DNA from: Armatimonadota bacterium | GTDB lineage: Bacteria; Sysuimicrobiota; Sysuimicrobiia; Sysuimicrobiales; Kaftiobacteriaceae | DNA: 10,687 bases | Assembly (NCBI GenBank): GCA_020028535.1 | Contig: JAIBHM010000041.1 | Span: 1-10,687, forward strand | Reading direction: 5' to 3' | Position numbers and translations under genes: made by a program | Notes under the pieces: generated by a model | Seen by the model: only the letters and a program-made list of their open reading frames with translations | Told to the model about the DNA's origin: nothing | Databases searched by the model: none | Shown here: positions 6,629-10,687 of the stretch, piece after piece | How the letters are laid out: every line of letters begins with the position of its first letter | Numbering within the stretch: position 1 is the first letter of the stretch

Positions 6629-7646
6629 ACAGGATCACCTTGCCGGCGCTGCCTGTCTTCAACAGGGCAAAGGCTTCTTCGAACCGGTCGAGCGGAAGGC
6701 GGTGCGTGATGATGGGGGTCACGTCGAGCCCTTTGTTCAGCAGCGCGGTGGCCTGCTCCCACGTCCTCCACATGCGCCGGCCGAAGATCCCCACCAGGCG
6801 CGCCTCTTTGAAGATCACCTGGTCGGCGATGTCCACGGCGACCTCGCCCGAAGGCAGGCCCAGCAGCGACACCCATCCACCTTTGCGCAGCGCGCCCAGT
6901 CCGTCGCGGAGCCCCTTTGGATGACCGGACATCTCCAGGACCACGTCCACACCCTGGCCGGCGGTAGCCTCGCGGATCCGCGCCGGCACGTCTTCGGTTT
7001 TCGCGTCGAGCACCAGATCGGCGCCCATGCGGCGCGCCAGAGCCAGGCGGTGGTCGGAGACGTCGGTGGCGACCACCATCGCCGCGCCGGCCATGTGGCA
7101 GACCGGGATCGCCATCAGCCCGATGGGACCGCAGCCGATGACGGCCACCGCCTTCGCCGCAAGCGAGTCCTCGAGCGCCGCGTGCACCGCGTTCCCCAGC
7201 GGATCCATGATCGCTGCGACCTCACGGGGAATGGTCGCGTCCAGTTTCCAGGCGTTGCCCGCGGGCATTGCCACGTACTCGGCGAACGCGCCGTCCCGGT
7301 CCACGCCGATGACCTGCAGTCGTTCGCAGATGTGGAACGCTCCGTTCCGGCAGGAGTGGCACTGCCCGCAGGCGATGTGTCCTTCGCCCGAGATGAAATC
7401 CCCCACGGACACCTGCGAGGCTGGAGCGCCGGACTCGACGACGGTGCCGCAGAATTCGTGACCGAGGATGAGCGGCGGGCGGATCCGGGAGCGGGCCCAC
7501 GGATTCCACTCGTAGATGTGCAGGTCGGTCCCGCAGATGCCCCCGGCAAAGACCTTGACCAGGATCTCCCCGGGGTGGATGGACGGAACCGGCACGTCAA
7601 CCAATTCGAGACCCGCGCCCGCGTCCGTCTTGACCAGTGCTTTCAC
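6621..7646 (-). CDS. tdh: L-threonine 3-dehydrogenase
   Basis: A 341-residue zinc-dependent medium-chain dehydrogenase that oxidises L-threonine to 2-amino-3-oxobutyrate with NAD. Catalytic-zinc residues Cys38 and His63-Glu64 (GHE) are present, as are the four structural-zinc cysteines Cys93, Cys96, Cys99 and Cys107. The Rossmann motif GCGPIG (171-176) and Asp195 indicate NAD preference. Sequences such as CGTDLHIYEW, SGEGH and DPLGNAVHAAL closely match E. coli Tdh, separating it from generic alcohol dehydrogenases. The start is GTG at 7646, overlapping the kinase stop as GTGA. The enzyme feeds its unstable product to Kbl, encoded immediately downstream. Confidence 0.96.
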   Translation of the reverse strand: MKALVKTDAGAGLELVDVPVPSIHPGEILVKVFAGGICGTDLHIYEWNPWARSRIRPPLILGHEFCGTVVESGAPASQVSVGDFISGEGHIACGQCHSCRNGAFHICERLQVIGVDRDGAFAEYVAMPAGNAWKLDATIPREVAAIMDPLGNAVHAALEDSLAAKAVAVIGCGPIGLMAIPVCHMAGAAMVVATDVSDHRLALARRMGADLVLDAKTEDVPARIREATAGQGVDVVLEMSGHPKGLRDGLGALRKGGWVSLLGLPSGEVAVDIADQVIFKEARLVGIFGRRMWRTWEQATALLNKGLDVTPIITHRLPLDRFEEAFALLKTGSAGKVILYV

Positions 7647-9340
7647 GGCTTGGGGGACACCGCCGTCCGCTCCGGGGGTTCGCTGATGAATGCCCGGTAA
7701 TCCCGCAGGGTGAGACGGAGTTCTTCGGGCTGCTGATCGATGAGTCGCGCGATCAGGTTGATCGTGAGGCCCACCGCCTCCTTGCGGTCCTTGACGTCTG
7801 GATCGGCCGTGAGCGTGGTGTTCAGCGCATAACAGCGGCAGGCCCGGTGCATCACGCGGAAGAGCTCGAACTCCTCTCGCAGCGTCTCCGGCACGTCCCG
7901 CTTTCGCTCGAACACACGAAAGAGTTCCCCGCCCCGGGCTTCGCGCTCCAGACCGGCAATGTACGCGTTCTCCTCCTCATCGTCCGTGGCCCGGTACGCA
8001 TTGTAGGCGATCTCGCGCTTCTTGTCGGGCGTCTCTCCGAGGAGCAGCGCCGACATGAAGGCCGAGAGTGAGAGCCGCTCGGCCACGGAGGGATCCTCAC
8101 GGTTGCGCTTGAGCAGGACGACGTTGGCCATGCGGGTCGGCTCCATCGGATTACTGAACACGCGCTCTCGGGGCAGCACCTTGCCGATGTCGAGCATGGC
8201 GCGCGCATTGTCGAAGGCAATCATCCGGGCGAGCAGGCGCTTCACATCCTCCTGGGACTGACCGGCGAAGAACTCCGTCACCTCGCCGCCCTCTTCACGA
8301 ATCGCCTTGACCAGGTCTTCCAGCATGCCTCCGTACAGGCGCAGGTACTCCGCGGACACGTCGGGGACGTTCTCCATCTTCGACCGCAGCAGCTGCATCG
8401 ACGAGTCCGGGAAGTTCTCCACCAGGTTCGTGCGCAGGTAGAAGATCTTCTCAGAGGTGTACGCGTAGGCTTCCATCGGCCCGGAGAAATCCAGCTCCGT
8501 GATGGGCACGGCCGTCTCCTGATTCTCCAGGTCGAGCCCGATCACCGTGGCATCTGCGTGGGCGCCCGCCTGCGTCTCCAACCAGCGGAACACCGGATAG
8601 CCCCGGACCTCCGAGCCGTCTCGCCGGCGAATCCGCATCGGGTGAATCCGCCGGCCCCCAGCCGTCGGGTAGGTGTAGCGGACGTAGACCCAGTCATCGG
8701 AATGGAACCGGGTTCGCGGATACGTCATCAAGCCGTACGAGGACGTGCTCTTCCCCGTCCCGGTGGGCGCGATGTAGAGGACGCCCTTCTCGTCTTTCTC
8801 CACGCACGCGCCGTGAATGGAGTGAATGCCGTATTCGGCGGCCAGCACCCGGCCCACAGCGCCGAGCACCCAGCTCTTGAGCTGTCCGTAATACGCCGTG
8901 TTGAAGAAGATGATCGTGCTGGTCTTGCGGCTGTAGTATGCGGCTTCTTGCTGGTCGACGACGCCCCCCAGCGCGTACACCGTGACTTGAGGATCACGCA
9001 CCGGAGTCAACCCCGTGATGGATTTCCACTCTTCCGGACTGTACCAGTTGTCCACCCAGTAGTCATAGAGGTGGGGAGAGTTCGTCGTCGCGCGTACACG
9101 CACGCCGTGGATGATCACGTCGTGCCGGTACACTGGTTCCTGACCGGCCCGCCTGGTGATGTGCGCTACGGCGGCGTTGACGAGCGCATCCCGGCGGCCT
9201 TCCGTCCGGTCGATGGTCTTGTCGTGCACCGCGGTGCGTGTCTTGGTGCGGGTGATGCAATTGCCGGCGCCGATCGGCGTCCCGGGCCACTCCATAGCAT
9301 CGGGAGACGGCGGGGGGGGAAACGAATACAGGTCGGACAT
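7643..9340 (-). CDS. HprK-like P-loop kinase with long C-terminal extension
   Basis: A 565-residue protein with a central HPr-kinase/PEPCK-type nucleotide-binding domain. The order of motifs matches HPr kinase/phosphorylase: HGA (176-178), the P-loop APTGTGKST (191-199), the SDD acidic pair (Asp215, Asp216), and EVRGYPV (244-250), which resembles the HprK signature EIRGLGI. Residues 70-175 form a beta-rich lead-in. Residues about 290-565 are a mostly helical, charged extension that standard 310-residue HprK proteins lack, and I do not recognise it. No HPr or PTS gene is nearby. The gene heads the tdh-kbl operon with a GTGA overlap, suggesting action on threonine/serine metabolism: a small-molecule or protein kinase, or a regulator. 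The ATG at 9340 has only a modest AAGG upstream. Family is fairly sure; substrate unknown. Confidence 0.78.
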   Translation of the reverse strand: MSDLYSFPPPPSPDAMEWPGTPIGAGNCITRTKTRTAVHDKTIDRTEGRRDALVNAAVAHITRRAGQEPVYRHDVIIHGVRVRATTNSPHLYDYWVDNWYSPEEWKSITGLTPVRDPQVTVYALGGVVDQQEAAYYSRKTSTIIFFNTAYYGQLKSWVLGAVGRVLAAEYGIHSIHGACVEKDEKGVLYIAPTGTGKSTSSYGLMTYPRTRFHSDDWVYVRYTYPTAGGRRIHPMRIRRRDGSEVRGYPVFRWLETQAGAHADATVIGLDLENQETAVPITELDFSGPMEAYAYTSEKIFYLRTNLVENFPDSSMQLLRSKMENVPDVSAEYLRLYGGMLEDLVKAIREEGGEVTEFFAGQSQEDVKRLLARMIAFDNARAMLDIGKVLPRERVFSNPMEPTRMANVVLLKRNREDPSVAERLSLSAFMSALLLGETPDKKREIAYNAYRATDDEEENAYIAGLEREARGGELFRVFERKRDVPETLREEFELFRVMHRACRCYALNTTLTADPDVKDRKEAVGLTINLIARLIDQQPEELRLTLRDYRAFISEPPERTAVSPKP

Positions 9341-9397
9341 ACCCCTATGGCCTTCGACGCCTCGATAAGCCCTCCTTGGGAAGCGCCAAACTGCCGT

Positions 9398-9411
9398 TTA
9401 CACGCGTGTTA
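9398..9411. promoter_or_regulatory. Dyad in the divergent intergenic region
   Basis: TTACACGCGTGTTA has a perfect 10-bp palindromic core ACACGCGTGT, with 12 of its 14 bases in matched pairs. It sits about 60 bases upstream of the kinase-tdh-kbl operon and 90 upstream of the secreted-protein gene. A regulator binding site serving one or both genes is plausible but unproven. No convincing promoter hexamers could be placed. Confidence 0.35.
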
Positions 9412-9439
9412 CCTGCTCGTGACACCGCCTGCATGGGGA

Positions 9440-9467
9440 GAGTAGAGTATTACGGAGTAAAGTATTA
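9440..9467 (+). repeat. Tandem 13-bp direct repeat upstream of the secreted-protein gene
   Basis: GAGTAGAGTATTA (9440-9452) and GAGTAAAGTATTA (9455-9467) match at 12 of 13 positions with a 15-bp period. They end 18 bases before the AGGAG ribosome-binding site of the next gene. This AT-rich pair may include promoter or activator-site elements. A coincidental local duplication is possible. Confidence 0.5.
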
Positions 9468-9502
9468 AGCAGAACGAAAAGTATGAGGAGCGTGATCGCG
9501 CA

Positions 9503-9997
9503 ATGCAGCGTGTGGCAGGCTTCGTCCTCGCAGGTGGACTTCTGCTGGCATCCACAGGGTTAGCGCTGGGGCAGGGCTACGGCGGCGGTGGCTACGAGCC
9601 TACCCCGCCACCTGCGCAAACGGCTCCGCCGGCAGCGCAGGCTTCAAGCAACAAAGCCGAGACGCAACTGCGGACCGGTATTGACCACGCGAAGAACTCC
9701 GCGGGCTCGGGCGCCATGGCGTCGGCCGTCAGCCACCTCGGGCACGTGCTGAACTGCATCGAGGGAACGAAGGGGAAGAATTTCAACGCCTCTTGGGGGC
9801 ACGTGTGCCAGGGTCAGGGCGATGGCATTCTCACCGACATCAAGGGTGCCAAGAACGCCGACAACTTGATGCTCGTACTTGAAGCAGCGGACAATCTAGC
9901 GACCAGCGGCGTCAAAGCGAGGGACCTCAGCGCGGTACAGAATGCGGCGCGCGGAACAGGCGCCCTGCTTCAAATCGTGCTCGACGGCACCAAGTAG
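9503..9997 (+). CDS. Secreted small protein, unknown function
   Basis: A 164-residue protein with a clear signal peptide (1-23, cleavage likely after ALALG or ALG-Q), a Gly/Tyr then Pro/Ala/Gln-rich linker (25-48) and a helical domain (50-164). The domain contains the segment SHLGHVLNCIEG (77-88) and a second cysteine in HVCQGQG (Cys85, Cys102), which could form a disulfide once exported. His62, His78 and His81 might suggest metal binding, but that is a guess. I recognise no named family. The ATG at 9503 lies 12 bases after AGGAG (9486-9490), a long spacer, but no other in-frame start suits the signal peptide. It is transcribed away from the kinase operon and is followed 23 bases later by the DUF2231 gene. 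Confidence 0.75.
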   Translation: MQRVAGFVLAGGLLLASTGLALGQGYGGGGYEPTPPPAQTAPPAAQASSNKAETQLRTGIDHAKNSAGSGAMASAVSHLGHVLNCIEGTKGKNFNASWGHVCQGQGDGILTDIKGAKNADNLMLVLEAADNLATSGVKARDLSAVQNAARGTGALLQIVLDGTK

Positions 9998-10020
9998 ACA
10001 AGACAACCCGTGAATCCCTG

Positions 10021-10425
10021 ATGCCGTTTCTCTGGCATCCGCTGGTGGTCCACTTCCCGGTGGCTTTGTGGCTGACGAGCGTCCTCTTTGACCTCCAGTA
10101 CGCTCGAACCGCCGAGCGTTTTTACTCATCGGCGTCGCGGTGGCTGATCGGGCTCGGCCTGCTCGCCGCCGCGGTCTCGATCGTGGCCGGATTCATGGAC
10201 TACCGGCCCCTCGTGGCCCAGGGTGTCGGTCAGGCCTTCATCGATCAGCATCGCGTCCACAGCCTGGTCGCCTACGCCACGACGCTGTTGTACACCGTCA
10301 TGTTCGTCGTCCGCTGGCGTGGACCCGTGACTTCCCGCGGAGTGTACCTGGCGATGACGCTGGTGGCCGCCGGGCTGATCGCGGCCACCGGGTATCTGGG
10401 CGGAGAGATCCGGAGGGTCATGTGA
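10021..10425 (+). CDS. DUF2231 family membrane protein
   Basis: A 134-residue integral membrane protein with about four helices (roughly 9-24, 41-58, 81-97 and 106-126). The N-terminal HPLVVHFPVALW (6-17) and the C-terminal TGYLGGE (123-129) are typical of DUF2231 proteins. Histidines His6, His11, His77 and His80 sit at or near membrane ends. In this family such histidines have been considered possible heme or metal ligands, but that is not proven here. The ATG at 10021 has no good Shine-Dalgarno and lies 23 bases after the secreted-protein gene. Its stop overlaps the start of the response-regulator gene as GTGA, so the two are probably co-translated. Confidence 0.83.
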   Translation: MPFLWHPLVVHFPVALWLTSVLFDLQYARTAERFYSSASRWLIGLGLLAAAVSIVAGFMDYRPLVAQGVGQAFIDQHRVHSLVAYATTLLYTVMFVVRWRGPVTSRGVYLAMTLVAAGLIAATGYLGGEIRRVM

Positions 10426-10687
10426 CGCAGAAGATCCTCGTCGTCGACGACGAGCCACACATCATCGAGCTGGTTAAATACAACCTCGTGCAGGAGGGAT
10501 ACACGGTCCTCACCGCCCACGAGGGGGCTGAGGCGGTGACCAAGGTCCGCCAGGAGCGCCCGGATCTGGTCATCCTCGATATCATGCTGCCGTATGTGGA
10601 CGGGCTCGAGGTCTGCCGACAGATCAGGCGGGAATCGTCCGTGCCGATTATCATGCTCACTGCCAAAGGCGGCGAGCTTGAGCGTGT
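10422..10687 (+). CDS. OmpR/PhoB-type response regulator, N-terminal part (cut by window end)
   Basis: The first 88 codons of a two-component response regulator run off the right edge. The receiver domain is clear: KILVVDDEP (4-12) with acidic-pocket Asp9 and Asp10, phospho-acceptor Asp53 in LVILDIMLP, and switch Thr80 in IIMLTAKG. The wording resembles PhoB/PhoP-type regulators that carry a winged-helix DNA-binding domain, but that part is not in the window. The start is GTG at 10422, overlapping the DUF2231 stop (GTGA). A partner histidine kinase would be expected downstream, out of view. The link to the DUF2231 protein by translational coupling is unusual and could reflect a sensing role. 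Confidence 0.92.
   Translation, partial: MTQKILVVDDEPHIIELVKYNLVQEGYTVLTAHEGAEAVTKVRQERPDLVILDIMLPYVDGLEVCRQIRRESSVPIIMLTAKGGELER

Noticed and set aside
9371..9378. AAGGAGG on the minus strand as a ribosome-binding site for an earlier kinase start
   Set aside because: No ATG, GTG or TTG lies at a suitable distance. It is about 30 bases from the used ATG.
8558..9445. A 295-codon plus-strand open frame opposite the kinase
   Set aside because: It is antisense to a gene with clear family motifs, and its translation has no domain or normal composition. Long antisense frames are common in GC-rich DNA. The same applies to 1029-1688, 5843-6487 and 6702-7700.

Overview
This GC-rich bacterial window is gene-dense. 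It carries ten protein-coding genes (the last cut by the window edge) and the 3' part of a tmRNA gene. No intergenic stretch exceeds about 240 bases. There are no insertion sequences, CRISPR arrays, tRNAs, rRNAs or phage genes. SmpB, MoeA, Kbl and the PhoB-like regulator, together with heavy use of GTG/TTG starts, suggest a deep-branching, probably uncultured Terrabacteria-type lineage (Chloroflexota, Armatimonadota or relatives). That placement is a low-confidence inference.

Layout. Bases 1-99 (+) are the tRNA-like 3' end of ssrA (tmRNA), followed by a strong intrinsic terminator (105-145). A short secreted trypsin-like serine protease (198-848, +) follows. It faces an unrecognised membrane protein (915-1727, -) across a shared hairpin.

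A minus-strand cluster runs from 5208 down to 1836: moeA, moaC, mogA, a hotdog thioesterase, a small three-helix membrane protein, then smpB. These genes overlap by 4-8 bases or sit 6 bases apart, so the set reads as one translationally coupled operon. It joins molybdenum-cofactor synthesis to the trans-translation factor SmpB, whose RNA partner lies about 1.7 kb away on the opposite strand. The 238-bp region upstream of moeA (5209-5446) contains an AT-rich patch and two near-identical 19-bp palindromes, the best candidate regulatory element in the window.

A second minus-strand operon (9340 down to 5447) encodes an unusual 565-residue HprK-like P-loop kinase, then tdh and kbl, the two enzymes that convert threonine to glycine plus acetyl-CoA. 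The kinase stop overlaps the tdh start, so it is probably co-translated with the pathway.

A 162-bp divergent region (9341-9502) holds a dyad and a tandem direct repeat. To its right, on the plus strand, are a small secreted protein of unknown function (9503-9997), a DUF2231 membrane protein (10021-10425) and the start of an OmpR/PhoB-type response regulator (10422 onward), again with a 4-base overlap.

The HprK-like kinase in the threonine operon and the tandem palindromes upstream of moeA deserve the most attention. Nothing here amounts to a demonstrated new system.
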